Assembly: GCF_030527935.1 (NCBI RefSeq)
Contig: NZ_JAUMZV010000046.1
Coordinates: 1-16,649, forward strand
Direction: 5' to 3'
Source of the DNA: Kingella sp. (in: b-proteobacteria)
GTDB lineage: Bacteria > Pseudomonadota > Gammaproteobacteria > Burkholderiales > Neisseriaceae
Length of the DNA stretch: 16,649 nucleotides
Positions 1 to 7,136 of this stretch are shown piece after piece. The position numbers were made by a program, and so were the translations under genes. The notes beneath the pieces are model-generated. The model worked only from the letters and a program-made list of their open reading frames with translations. It did not search any database and was not told the DNA's origin. Every line of letters begins with the position of its first letter. The first letter of the stretch is position 1.

Positions 1-2
1 CG

Positions 3-68
3 CAGCAGGAGTTAAATGGTTTAGCGGTTTACAAGCAGATTGAATTAAACGAATTGGTGATGTCCTAA
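3..68 (+). CDS. possible 3' end of a truncated gene at the left edge
   Basis: An open frame enters from the left edge and stops at TAA 66-68. It encodes about 21 residues, ending in roughly IELNELVMS. The composition looks protein-like, but it is too short to assign. Its stop codon lies inside the left arm of the inverted-repeat element at 56-80, so the last codons may come from the element. Another frame (ending ...GLQAD, stop near 41-43) is also open to the edge, so the choice of frame is a guess. No function is proposed. Confidence 0.25.
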   Translation, partial: QQELNGLAVYKQIELNELVMS

Positions 69-195
69 TAAAGTATGCTGGTTTGATTATTGTTGATAGC
101 CAGCAGTACTGATTAAAAGCTCTGCAATCTGTTCCCTCTCCCGCCAGCGGGGGAAGAAACAGTCAGTAGTGCAGCATACTTTTTAGGACACCACC
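56..195. repeat. 140-bp non-coding element with ~24-bp inverted ends
   Basis: The left end 56-80 and the right end 172-195 are inverted repeats of each other. The core is TGTCCTAAAAAGTATGCTG with a few mismatches or indels, and the outer ends read GGTGATG and CACCACC. The inside has no ORF but contains a GC-rich dyad (CCCGCCAGCGGG) near 140-152. A diverged partial relative, in the opposite orientation, lies near 9280-9382. This is consistent with a MITE or the ends of a decayed insertion sequence. I find no clean target-site duplication, although GAAT occurs on both flanks. Confidence 0.55.
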
Positions 196-204
196 GAATA
201 CTTT

Positions 205-251
205 AAGGCAGCCTGAAACCCAAAATGGAGCGGCGACGGCTCGTCGCCAAA
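205..251 (+). repeat. DUS-linked ATGGAGCG repeat, copy 1 (one end only)
   Basis: A DUS at 206-217 is followed after a short spacer by ATGGAGCGGCGACGGCTCGT from 225. The 47 bases 205-251 match 7343-7389 with only two differences, so the DUS and the dyad-containing end behave as one repeated unit. The matching right arm seen in the copies at 7363-7452 and 13957-14040 is not recognisable here. Confidence 0.6.
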
Positions 252-324
252 TGGTTATCCATAAGTGCTGGCTGGCAACATCAACAAACCACCCGCCCCC
301 ATATTGATTACCCATTTAAACAAA

Positions 325-363
325 AGCAGCCTGAAAACGCTATTTCCCATTTTCAGGCTGCCT
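325..363. repeat. inverted DUS pair (hairpin)
   Basis: A near-exact DUS (GCAGCCTGAAAA, 326-337) faces an exact inverted DUS (TTTTCAGGCTGC, 350-361), giving a 12-bp stem with a 12-base loop. No T-run follows. A second inverted pair follows at 388-426. The rest of 1-602 holds the repeats listed here and no gene I can support. Confidence 0.75.
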
Positions 364-387
364 TAATACAAAAACAGTAAAGCCCAT

Positions 388-426
388 TTTCAGGCTGCCC
401 TTGCATCACGCCAAGGCAGCCTGAAA
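388..426. repeat. inverted DUS pair (hairpin)
   Basis: TTTCAGGCTGCC at 388-399 pairs with GGCAGCCTGAAA at 415-426 around a 15-base loop. It ends just before the TTA target repeat of the MITE at 433. Confidence 0.75.
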
Positions 427-432
427 TATTTA

Positions 433-590
433 GAACCTGTATTCACTATTTTCATAGGCATCTTTCATGCCCTAAAAACGCGGCTACTGCGTTAAAAATG
501 CTCGCAAGGTGTTCACTTGCTGTGCTTTTTGCCTTGTATCCGCGCTTTTATGCCATAAAATCTACCTATGAAAATAGTGAATACAGGTTC
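433..590. mobile_element. MITE-like element, copy A, TTA target duplication
   Basis: The 158-bp element begins GAACCTGTATTCACTATT and ends in the exact inverted repeat of that sequence. Terminal repeats are about 26 bp (433-458 against 565-590) with no mismatch. TTA stands directly outside both ends (430-432 and 591-593), as expected for a 3-bp target duplication. The inside carries no complete transposase. A second copy, inverted and about 85-90% similar by eye, lies at 12544-12706 with the same TTA flanks. The end lies 12 bases from the pcnB stop codon, so any pcnB read-through transcript would contain a long hairpin. A 3-bp TNA-type duplication would fit mobilisation by an IS5-group transposase, but that is inference. 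Confidence 0.8.
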
Positions 591-602
591 TTACAACCCC
601 CC

Positions 603-1934
603 CTACTCCCCACCGCTTTTCTTCTTCCGTCTGCGCCGTTTTTTCTTCGCCGCGCCATCGCCCGCAGCCGCTTTGCCCTGTTGCCCCGCCGTTTCCGCCA
701 TTACCCGCTTGTCCGCATCCGAAGCGTGCTGAAAGCGCGTCCACCAATCCGCCAGCGGCTGCAAATCCGCGTCCATTTGCGCGCGCAACAGCAGAAAATC
801 ATACGCTGCCCGAAACCGCGCCTGCGCCAGCAAGCGAAACGGACGACCGCCCCGCTGATGCCCAAACTGCGGCTGCAACAGCCAAATCTCGCGCATTGTT
901 GCCGAATACCGCTGCGGCACGCCCCAGCCGCGCTCCATATCATCGCGCAGCCCATTCACCGCAGCACCCATCGCCGCAGCCGCCCCCGCGCCCTTATCCA
1001 TCTCGCCCTGCCAACGCGCGTTCAAATCTTCCCAAAACAACGCCGCCAGCATAAACCCCACCGACACCGACTTGCCCGCCCCCAGCCGCGCATCCGTCTG
1101 CTGCAACGCCAACATGCCAATATGATGCGCCCCTCCATCTGCCGCGCGGAACATCGCCGACAGCAAAGGATGCACCGCATCCGCCAAGCCAAGCTGCCGC
1201 AACGCCGCCAAACAGCCCACCGCGTTGCCCGACAACAAAATTTTCAGCAATTCATCAAACAACCGTGCCACAGGCTCATGCCGCAGCAGCAAGCCCATGT
1301 CCACAATCGGTGCAGCCGTTGCCGTTTCCACCGCAAAGCCCAATTTCCCCGACAAGCGCACCGCCCGCAGCATCCGCACAGGGTCTTCCTGATAGCGTTC
1401 CACCGCATCGCCAATCATCACCAACCGCCGCGCCGCCACATCTTCCCAGCCGCCATGAAAATCCAACACCTGCTGCGCCACCACATCGTAATACAGCGCG
1501 TTGCAAGTAAAATCGCGCCGCATCGCATCCTGCTCCACCGAGCCATAAGCGTTATCCCGCATAATCCGCCCACTCGCATTCTGCATCACCCGCCCGCCGC
1601 TGCGAAATGTGCTTACTTCAATCGTCTCGCTGCCCTGCATCACGTGCACAATCTGAAACCGCCGCCCAATAATCCGACTGCGGCGAAACAACCGATGCAC
1701 CTGCTCGGGCGTGGCACTCGTTGCCACATCAAAATCCTTCGGCTCAACGCCCAACAGCAAATCGCGCACCGCGCCGCCCACCAAATACGCTTCAAACCCC
1801 GCCTGATGCAAACCATTCAACACCCACAACGCCGCCTGATTGCGCACAGGCAGCTTCACCGCATGGCGCACACAACGCACCTTGCTCGCCGCCCGCTTTT
1901 TCGGGAACACCCGATTCATTAAATTTTTCAACAT
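603..1934 (-). CDS. pcnB: poly(A) polymerase I
   Basis: This enzyme adds 3' poly(A) tails to RNA and so promotes decay by exonucleases. The 443-residue protein has the class II nucleotidyltransferase head: LVGGAVRD near residue 51, then the catalytic DFD pair at D67/D69. IIGRRFQIVHV (88-98) resembles the signature that separates bacterial poly(A) polymerases from CCA-adding enzymes. RRDFTCNALYYD (139-150) and DPVRMLRA (about 184-191) follow, then the RNA-binding helical region. A lysine/arginine-rich tail (AAKKKRRRRKKK) ends the protein. I choose ATG 1934 because AAGGAAG sits just upstream. The frame is open to 2021, but that extension crosses a DUS and encodes the DUS product FQAAL, so it is probably leader. 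The stop codon lies 12 bases from MITE copy A. It appears to be a single-gene unit. Confidence 0.93.
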   Translation of the reverse strand: MLKNLMNRVFPKKRAASKVRCVRHAVKLPVRNQAALWVLNGLHQAGFEAYLVGGAVRDLLLGVEPKDFDVATSATPEQVHRLFRRSRIIGRRFQIVHVMQGSETIEVSTFRSGGRVMQNASGRIMRDNAYGSVEQDAMRRDFTCNALYYDVVAQQVLDFHGGWEDVAARRLVMIGDAVERYQEDPVRMLRAVRLSGKLGFAVETATAAPIVDMGLLLRHEPVARLFDELLKILLSGNAVGCLAALRQLGLADAVHPLLSAMFRAADGGAHHIGMLALQQTDARLGAGKSVSVGFMLAALFWEDLNARWQGEMDKGAGAAAAMGAAVNGLRDDMERGWGVPQRYSATMREIWLLQPQFGHQRGGRPFRLLAQARFRAAYDFLLLRAQMDADLQPLADWWTRFQHASDADKRVMAETAGQQGKAAAGDGAAKKKRRRRKKKSGGE

Positions 1935-1954
1935 ACAAACTTCCTTAAACAACA

Positions 1955-2047
1955 AGGCAGCCTGAAACCCATCTTTGCCAAATAGTCTTAACGCACAGCA
2001 AGCATCCATCAACAAAACCACTTGGCAAAGATTTCAGGCAGCCTGAA
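1955..2047. repeat. pcnB leader with two DUS copies and a spaced dyad
   Basis: Exact DUS copies stand at 1955-1966 and 2036-2047. The second reads as a compact palindrome, TTTCAGGC-A-GCCTGAAA (2032-2048). Between them CTTTGCCAA (1973-1981) and TTGGCAAAG (2022-2030) form a 9-bp dyad 40 bases apart. I found no convincing -10/-35 pair for pcnB here. From 2048 to 2195 I see nothing further except one near-DUS around 2178. Confidence 0.5.
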
Positions 2048-2198
2048 AACAATGAAACAAACGCAGGCAACAACGCGCATCCACGCACCCCATCCTGCAA
2101 AAGCGCGATTTTCCCCGTTTACCCGAGCTTTGAAAACCCCGCCAACATCTCCCCCAGTAACCCATATTCCACCCATTTCAGGCTGCCACCCCCATAAC

Positions 2199-2228
2199 AA
2201 AAGGCTGAATACCCAAAAGTATCCAGCC
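2199..2228 (-). terminator. rho-independent terminator of the lipoprotein gene
   Basis: On the minus strand GGCTGGATAC (2228-2219) pairs with GTATTCAGCC (2212-2203) around a 6-base loop, with one G-U pair. TTTTGTT follows. It lies about 60 bases past the stop codon at 2291. Unlike most hairpins in this window it is not built from DUS copies. Confidence 0.75.
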
Positions 2229-2290
2229 CTTGCCTAGCAAAATTGCCAGTTCAACACCCATGTTGACTCAATCAACACGAGTGCCGAAAA

Positions 2291-2602
2291 TTATTTCGCA
2301 GCAGAAGCCGCAGCAGCAGAAACCTCAGAAGCCGCCGCTTGAACAGCAGAAGCACCTTTTTGCACCGCATCAGCAGCCATGCCTTTGGCATCAGAAGTCG
2401 CAGATTGCACCGCAGCTTGCGCATCAGAAGCCGCTGCAACCGCAGCATCTTGCGCCGCAGAAGCCGCAGACGCGCCCTCAGCCGCCACAGCAGAAGCCGC
2501 TTCTTTCACCGCAGAAGCCGCTTGGTTGGCAGCAGGTTGGTTGTCGCCACAAGCAGCCAACATCAAAGACAACAGAGCAACAGACAGTAGTGATTTTTTC
2601 AT
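2291..2602 (-). CDS. small alanine-rich lipoprotein, function unknown
   Basis: The 103-residue product starts MKKSLLSVALLSLMLAACGD, a lipoprotein signal peptide with lipobox LAAC, so acylation at Cys18 and membrane anchoring are expected. The mature part is low complexity: about half alanine, with Ser, Val, Glu, Asp, Lys and Gln and repeated AASA/AAVQ-like units. It has no aromatic residues and no further cysteine. Such a pattern suggests a long amphipathic helix or coiled coil, like small alanine-rich envelope lipoproteins, but no enzyme family is visible. ATG 2602 is chosen over ATG 2617 because GAAGGTG lies 6-8 bases before 2602 and would overlap the upstream start. It has its own terminator and is transcribed away from slyD. 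Confidence 0.85.
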   Translation of the reverse strand: MKKSLLSVALLSLMLAACGDNQPAANQAASAVKEAASAVAAEGASAASAAQDAAVAAASDAQAAVQSATSDAKGMAADAVQKGASAVQAAASEVSAAAASAAK

Positions 2603-2861
2603 GTTTAACACCTTCAAATATTTTTTATCGTTGAATAAAAAGCAAAACGAGTCAGCAAAATGAATGTTATTTAGCTACTCGCTTGCCACAAAACGCGCGC
2701 ATTGTGCATGAAATTAGACTACTGCGCAATCAAATCGCATATTTATTTGTGTTGAAACAGATTTTGTCCGCATAAAAACACGCCGATGCGGAAATAATTG
2801 ACTGAAATCAAACCCAATCCGCGCGCCGTTCCTGTTGCCGCCGCGCAACATCCAGCGCGTG

Positions 2862-2870
2862 TGCTATACT
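2862..2870 (+). promoter_or_regulatory. extended -10 promoter for slyD
   Basis: TGCTATACT is a strong extended -10 box 54 bases before the slyD ATG. No good -35 box stands at the usual distance, as is common with extended -10 promoters. Confidence 0.5.
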
Positions 2871-2923
2871 GCGCCACTTTGCAACCGCGAAATCCAACCG
2901 CGCATTCACCCAAAGGAAACCCC

Positions 2924-3403
2924 ATGAGCATCCAAAAAAACTCCGTTGTATCATTGCATTATGAAATGTACGATGCCGACAACAACTTGCTAGACAAAAC
3001 CCTCGACCCCATTGAATACCTACACGGCGGCTACGATGGCATTTTCCCGCTGGTGGAAGAAGCCTTGCACGACAAAAACGTGGGCGACGAAGTGGACATT
3101 ACCATGCAGCCCGATGACGCATTTGGCGAACAAGACCCCGAATTGGTGCGCATTGAAGACGTTAAAGTATTCCCCGTGGAAGTTGAACCAGGCATGATGT
3201 TTGAAGCCGACGACCCCGAACATGGCGGCGTGATTATCTACCGCGTAACCGATGTTGCCGATGGCAAAGCCGTGGTGGATGGCAACCATCCGCTCGCAGG
3301 CATGAAAATCCGCTTCAAAGGCACCGTCGCCGCCATCCGTGAAGCCACCGCCGAAGAAATCGCCCACGGCCATGTGCACGGCGCACACGGGCATCATCAC
3401 TAA
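2924..3403 (+). CDS. slyD: FKBP-type peptidyl-prolyl isomerase, SlyD type
   Basis: This protein speeds cis-trans isomerisation at prolines and acts as a folding helper; its tail binds metal such as nickel. The 159 residues show a short N-terminal FKBP strand region (VSLHYEMYDADNNLLDKT), the active-site segment YLHGGYDGIFPLVEEAL, and the insert-in-flap segment after DDAFGEQDPELVR. The FKBP fold then resumes (VVDGNHPLAGMKIRFKGTV). The C-terminal tail is histidine-rich (HGHVHGAHGHHH), shorter than the E. coli tail. ATG 2924 is preceded by AAAGGAAA at 8-5 bases, and the family N-terminus begins there. The frame open back to 2798 is upstream shadow. It is a single gene ended by a DUS terminator. 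Confidence 0.93.
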   Translation: MSIQKNSVVSLHYEMYDADNNLLDKTLDPIEYLHGGYDGIFPLVEEALHDKNVGDEVDITMQPDDAFGEQDPELVRIEDVKVFPVEVEPGMMFEADDPEHGGVIIYRVTDVADGKAVVDGNHPLAGMKIRFKGTVAAIREATAEEIAHGHVHGAHGHHH

Positions 3404-3410
3404 TCATCCC

Positions 3411-3454
3411 AAGGCAGCCTGAAAGCCATTTATTTGTTTTCAGGCTGCCTTTTA
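3411..3454 (+). terminator. DUS-pair terminator after slyD
   Basis: AAGGCAGCCTGAAA (3411-3424) pairs with TTTCAGGCTGCCTT (3438-3451) in a 14-bp stem with a 13-base loop, followed by more T. It starts 7 bases after the slyD stop codon. Confidence 0.8.
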
Positions 3455-3473
3455 CAGTAGCCCAAATTCATCT

Positions 3474-3511
3474 TTTCAGGCTGCCTTTGCCCCCACAAGG
3501 CAGCCTGAAAA
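3474..3511. repeat. inverted DUS pair upstream of yigZ
   Basis: TTTTCAGGCTGCCTT (3474-3488) pairs with AAGGCAGCCTGAAAA (3497-3511), a 15-bp stem with an 8-base loop. The stem ends 10 bases before the start codon of the next gene. Four DUS copies therefore sit within 100 bases and could form alternative hairpins. Confidence 0.75.
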
Positions 3512-3521
3512 CATCTCCACC

Positions 3522-4136
3522 ATGCCCCAAGCCACCACCTACCGCACCCTAGCCGCCCCCGCCACCGCCGAGTTCAAAGACAAAGGCAGCCGCTTCATCG
3601 CCTACGCCTATCCCGTGCGCAGCGCCGAAGAAGTCAAAGCCCACGTTGAAGCCCAACGCCAAGCCCACCACAAAGCCCGCCATTGGTGCTACGCCTACCG
3701 CATCGGCACAGATGGCAGCCAATTTCGCGCCAACGACGACGGCGAACCCAGCGGCAGCGCAGGCCGCCCCATACTCGGGCAGATTGATTCCTTTGAACTC
3801 ACCGACGTGCTGGTGATTGTGGTGCGCTACTTTGGCGGCACGCTGCTGGGCGTATCAGGGCTAATCCACGCCTACAAAACCGCCAGCCAAATGGCATTTC
3901 AGGCTGCCGCCATCGTAGAAAAAAACATAGAAAAAACCGTGTACTTGCGCTGCGACTACCCCATTCTCAACGAAGCCCTACGCATCGCCAAAGCTCACCA
4001 CGCCGCCATCATCCAACAAGATTTGCAACTGGATTGCCGCCTTACCCTGCGCATCCCCCTTGCCGATTACGCAGACTGCCTTGCCGCATGGGCGTTTACG
4101 CGACAAATAGACACCTGCGAAGAAGCGTTTGGCTGA
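3522..4136 (+). CDS. yigZ: YigZ / IMPACT family protein
   Basis: The 204-residue protein carries the family hallmarks: FKDKGSRFIAYA near residue 18, DDGEPSGSAGRPIL (about 72-85) and VIVVRYFGGTLLGVSGL (about 103-119). A smaller C-terminal ferredoxin-like domain follows. Members bind nucleic acid or nucleotides and relate to eukaryotic IMPACT, a modulator of translation. The exact bacterial role is unsettled, so I claim only the family. ATG 3522 gives the usual N-terminus, yet no Shine-Dalgarno sequence precedes it; the 10 bases before the start follow a DUS hairpin directly. A near-DUS inside the gene (3897-3908) encodes FQAA. A lone DUS lies just after the stop at 4144-4155. Confidence 0.9.
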   Translation: MPQATTYRTLAAPATAEFKDKGSRFIAYAYPVRSAEEVKAHVEAQRQAHHKARHWCYAYRIGTDGSQFRANDDGEPSGSAGRPILGQIDSFELTDVLVIVVRYFGGTLLGVSGLIHAYKTASQMAFQAAAIVEKNIEKTVYLRCDYPILNEALRIAKAHHAAIIQQDLQLDCRLTLRIPLADYADCLAAWAFTRQIDTCEEAFG

Positions 4137-4160
4137 AACCCAAAGGCAGCCTGAAACACA

Positions 4161-4194
4161 CGAAAAACCCCAAGAGCCAGAAACTCTTGGGGTT
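4161..4194 (-). terminator. terminator of tRNA-Ser
   Basis: AACCCCAAGAG (4166-4176) and CTCTTGGGGTT (4184-4194) make an 11-bp stem with a 7-base loop. On the minus strand a run of five T follows. It lies 8 bases past the tRNA 3' end. It may also slow rightward transcription from yigZ, but no T-run follows in that direction. Confidence 0.85.
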
Positions 4195-4201
4195 AAAAAC
4201 T

Positions 4202-4291
<90 letters not shown>

Positions 4292-4306
4292 GTCTTGAAG
4301 CGGCGA

Positions 4307-4335
4307 ACTATACCGATTTTTACAATTACTGGCAA
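4307..4335 (-). promoter_or_regulatory. sigma-70 promoter of tRNA-Ser
   Basis: On the minus strand TTGCCA (4335-4330) and TATAGT (4312-4307) are separated by 17 bases. Initiation would fall near 4300, a few bases before the tRNA 5' end at 4291. Confidence 0.75.
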
Positions 4336-4417
4336 GCAAATTTTAGGCAGCGCATCTTGAAAAATGCAACGCGCTGTTTTCTAACAAAACAAAATTCCAG
4401 CCGTCCCCAAATCCCCG

Positions 4418-4446
4418 CTTGTTTTTTTATTTGACTAGCCCTATAT
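4418..4446 (+). promoter_or_regulatory. candidate heat-shock (sigma-32) promoter of clpB
   Basis: CTTGTT (4418-4423), 15 bases, then CCCTATAT (4439-4446) resembles the sigma-32 pattern CTTGAA / CCCCATNT, with one deviation in the -10 part. The same bases can be read as sigma-70 TTGTTT-N17-TATATC. The start codon follows 36 bases later. Heat-shock control of clpB is known in many proteobacteria; here it is inferred from the sequence match. Confidence 0.5.
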
Positions 4447-4482
4447 CGTGTTCATCCAATCATCCCATAAGGAAAATGAAAC

Positions 4483-7056
4483 ATGAGATACGACAAACTA
4501 ACCACCAAATTTCAGGCTGCCTTGCAAGAAGCGCAAAGCCAAGCGATGGCGAGCGATTGCGGCTATTTAGAAGCCGTGCACGTTCTGCAAGCCCTGTTAA
4601 ACGACAACGACAGCGGCATCGCCGCGCTGCTGGTGCAAGCGGGCGGCAACATCACGCAGATTAAACATGGCGTTCAGGCTGCCTTAGCCGCGCTGCCCAA
4701 AGTGTCGGGGCAAGGCGGCGAAATGTTCCCCAGCCGCGAATTGCAAAACGCGCTCAATTTGATGGACAAGGCCGCGGTGAAACGCGGCGATGCCTACATT
4801 GCCAGCGAATTGTTTTTATTGGGTTTAATCCAAGAAAACGGCGCAACGGGCAAAATTTTGAAAGACGCAGGCGTAACCGAAGCCAAGCTCAACCAAGCGA
4901 TTGACAAACTGAACCAAGGACAAACCGTGGACAATCCCAACGCAGAAGACCAACGCGAAGCGTTGAAAAAATACACCACCGATTTAACCGCCCGCGCGCG
5001 CGAAGGCAAGCTAGACCCCGTTATCGGGCGCGATGACGAAATCCGCCGCGCCATTCAAGTGCTGCAACGGCGCACCAAAAACAACCCCGTGCTGATTGGC
5101 GAACCGGGCGTGGGCAAAACCGCGATTGTGGAAGGCTTGGCGCAGCGCATTGTAAACGGCGAAGTGCCCGAAAGCCTGCGCGGCAAACGCTTGCTGGTGC
5201 TGGATTTGGCGGCGTTGATTGCGGGCGCGAAATATCGCGGCGAGTTTGAAGAACGCTTGAAAGCGGTGTTGAACGACCTCGCCAAAGACGATGGCAACAC
5301 GTTGATTTTTATTGATGAAATTCACACGCTGGTGGGCGCGGGCAAAACCGATGGCGCGATGGACGCGGGCAATATGCTCAAACCTGCGCTGGCGCGGGGC
5401 GAATTGCATTGCATCGGCGCGACCACGCTGGACGAATATCGCCAATATATTGAAAAAGATGCGGCGTTGGAGCGGCGTTTCCAAAAAGTGTTGGTGAACG
5501 AGCCAAGCGTGGAAGACACGATTGCGATTTTGCGCGGCTTGCAAGAGCGTTACGAAATCCATCACGGCGTGGACATCACCGACCCTGCGATTGTGGCGGC
5601 GGCGGAGTTATCCAACCGCTACATCACCGACCGCTTCTTGCCCGACAAGGCGATTGATTTGATTGACGAAGCTGCCAGCCGCATCAAAATGGAAATTGAT
5701 TCCAAACCCGAGCAAATGGACAAGCTAGACCGCCGCATGATTCAGTTGAAAATGGAAAAAATGCACGTTGCCAAAGAAACGGACGAAGCGAGCAAAAAAC
5801 GTTTGGCGTTGATTGACGAAGAAATCGCGGGCTTGGAAAAAGAATACGCCGATTTGGACGAAATCTGGAAAGCGGAAAAAGCGTCTTCGGTGAGTTTGAG
5901 CGATTTGAAAACGCAGATTGATGCGCTGAAAACCCGCATTGAGCAAGCCAAACGCGCGGGCGATTATGGCTTGGCTTCGGAATTGGAATATGGCGAGCTG
6001 CCCAAATTAACGCTGCAACTGAAAGATGCGGAGCGTTCAGGCAGCCTGAAAAAACACAATACGCTGTTCCGCACCGAAGTGGGCGCGGAAGAAATCGCGG
6101 AAATTGTGTCGCGCATGACGGGCATTCCTGTGTCCAAAATGATGGAAGGCGAGCGCGATAAGCTGCTGAAAATGGAAGAAGTTTTGCATCATCGCGTGGT
6201 GGGGCAAGACGAAGCGGTGCGCGCGGTTGCCGATGCGATTCGCCGCAGTCGCAGCGGTTTGTCCGACCCCAATCGCCCGTATGGTAGCTTCTTGTTTTTA
6301 GGGCCGACTGGCGTGGGCAAAACCGAGCTGTGCAAGGCGTTGGCGGGCTTTTTGTTTGACAGCGAAGACCATTTAATCCGCGTGGATATGTCAGAATACA
6401 TGGAAAAACACAGCATTGCGCGGCTGATTGGCGCGCCCCCCGGATATGTGGGCTACGAAGAAGGCGGCTATTTGACCGAGCAGGTGCGCCGCAAACCGTA
6501 TAGCGTGATTTTGCTGGACGAAGTGGAAAAGGCGCACCCTGATGTGTTTAATATTTTGCTGCAAGTGTTGGACGATGGGCGTTTGACCGATGGGCAGGGG
6601 CGCACGGTGGACTTTAAAAACACGGTGATTGTGATGACCAGCAACATCGGCAGCCAGCATATTCAGGCGATGGGCACGGCGGATTATGATGCGATTAAGG
6701 AGACGGTGATGGAAGATGTGAAAACGTATTTCCGCCCCGAGCTGATTAACCGTATTGATGAAGTGGTGGTGTTCCACGGCTTGAACCAAGCGCATATTCG
6801 CAGCATCGCGCAAATCCAATTAGGCAGCCTGAAAAAACGTTTGGCGGCGCAGGATTTGGATTTGGCGGTTTCGGACGCGGCGTTAGATGTGTTGGCGCAG
6901 GCGGGCTTTGACCCTGTTTACGGGGCGCGTCCGCTGAAACGGGCGATTCAGTCGGAAATTGAAAATCCGTTGGCAAAAGCGTTGCTGGAAGGGCGTTACG
7001 CGCCTGAAAGCATAATTCGCGTGGAAGCGCGGGGCGGGGAGTTGGTTTTTGATTGA
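4483..7056 (+). CDS. clpB: ATP-dependent protein disaggregase ClpB
   Basis: ClpB is a hexameric AAA+ machine that, with DnaK, pulls polypeptides out of aggregates. The 857 residues equal the E. coli length. In order: N-domain (1-145); NBD1 with Walker A GEPGVGKT (206-213), pore YRGEF (Y251) and Walker B LIFIDE (to E279); coiled-coil M domain (about 410-525); NBD2 with GPTGVGKTE, GYVGYEEGG pore loop and VILLDEVEKAHPDV; and the C-terminal small domain. No key residue is missing. AAGGA stands about 9 bases before ATG 4483. Four exact DUS copies lie in the gene, encoding FQAA (near residue 10), VQAA (64-67), GSLKK (519-523, end of the M domain) and GSLKK (about 780). A DUS terminator follows. Confidence 0.98.
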   Translation: MRYDKLTTKFQAALQEAQSQAMASDCGYLEAVHVLQALLNDNDSGIAALLVQAGGNITQIKHGVQAALAALPKVSGQGGEMFPSRELQNALNLMDKAAVKRGDAYIASELFLLGLIQENGATGKILKDAGVTEAKLNQAIDKLNQGQTVDNPNAEDQREALKKYTTDLTARAREGKLDPVIGRDDEIRRAIQVLQRRTKNNPVLIGEPGVGKTAIVEGLAQRIVNGEVPESLRGKRLLVLDLAALIAGAKYRGEFEERLKAVLNDLAKDDGNTLIFIDEIHTLVGAGKTDGAMDAGNMLKPALARGELHCIGATTLDEYRQYIEKDAALERRFQKVLVNEPSVEDTIAILRGLQERYEIHHGVDITDPAIVAAAELSNRYITDRFLPDKAIDLIDEAASRIKMEIDSKPEQMDKLDRRMIQLKMEKMHVAKETDEASKKRLALIDEEIAGLEKEYADLDEIWKAEKASSVSLSDLKTQIDALKTRIEQAKRAGDYGLASELEYGELPKLTLQLKDAERSGSLKKHNTLFRTEVGAEEIAEIVSRMTGIPVSKMMEGERDKLLKMEEVLHHRVVGQDEAVRAVADAIRRSRSGLSDPNRPYGSFLFLGPTGVGKTELCKALAGFLFDSEDHLIRVDMSEYMEKHSIARLIGAPPGYVGYEEGGYLTEQVRRKPYSVILLDEVEKAHPDVFNILLQVLDDGRLTDGQGRTVDFKNTVIVMTSNIGSQHIQAMGTADYDAIKETVMEDVKTYFRPELINRIDEVVVFHGLNQAHIRSIAQIQLGSLKKRLAAQDLDLAVSDAALDVLAQAGFDPVYGARPLKRAIQSEIENPLAKALLEGRYAPESIIRVEARGGELVFD

Positions 7057-7076
7057 TTAGATTGTGAAGTAAGCAA

Positions 7077-7119
7077 AGGCAGCCTGAAAATGTGTTATGC
7101 GTTTTCAGGCTGTTTTTTT
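7077..7119 (+). terminator. DUS-pair terminator after clpB
   Basis: CAGCCTGAAAA (7080-7090) pairs with TTTTCAGGCTG (7102-7112), and seven T follow. The second arm has lost the DUS end (CTGTTT in place of CTGCCT), so it works as a terminator half rather than an exact uptake site. Confidence 0.85.
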
Positions 7120-7136
7120 GTGTGGATTGGGATGGG

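Noticed and set aside
498..1922. Long plus-strand open frame of 474 codons
   Set aside because: It is antisense to pcnB, whose frame has clear conserved motifs. The plus-strand product is rich in Arg, His and Pro without any domain, a GC-bias shadow.
1955..2021. N-terminal extension of PcnB to 2021
   Set aside because: The extension reads through a DUS in the leader, and a good ribosome site stands right before ATG 1934, where the family-like N-terminus begins.
5011..5565. Minus-strand frames inside clpB
   Set aside because: They are opposite a fully conserved ClpB sequence and have no start signal or domain.
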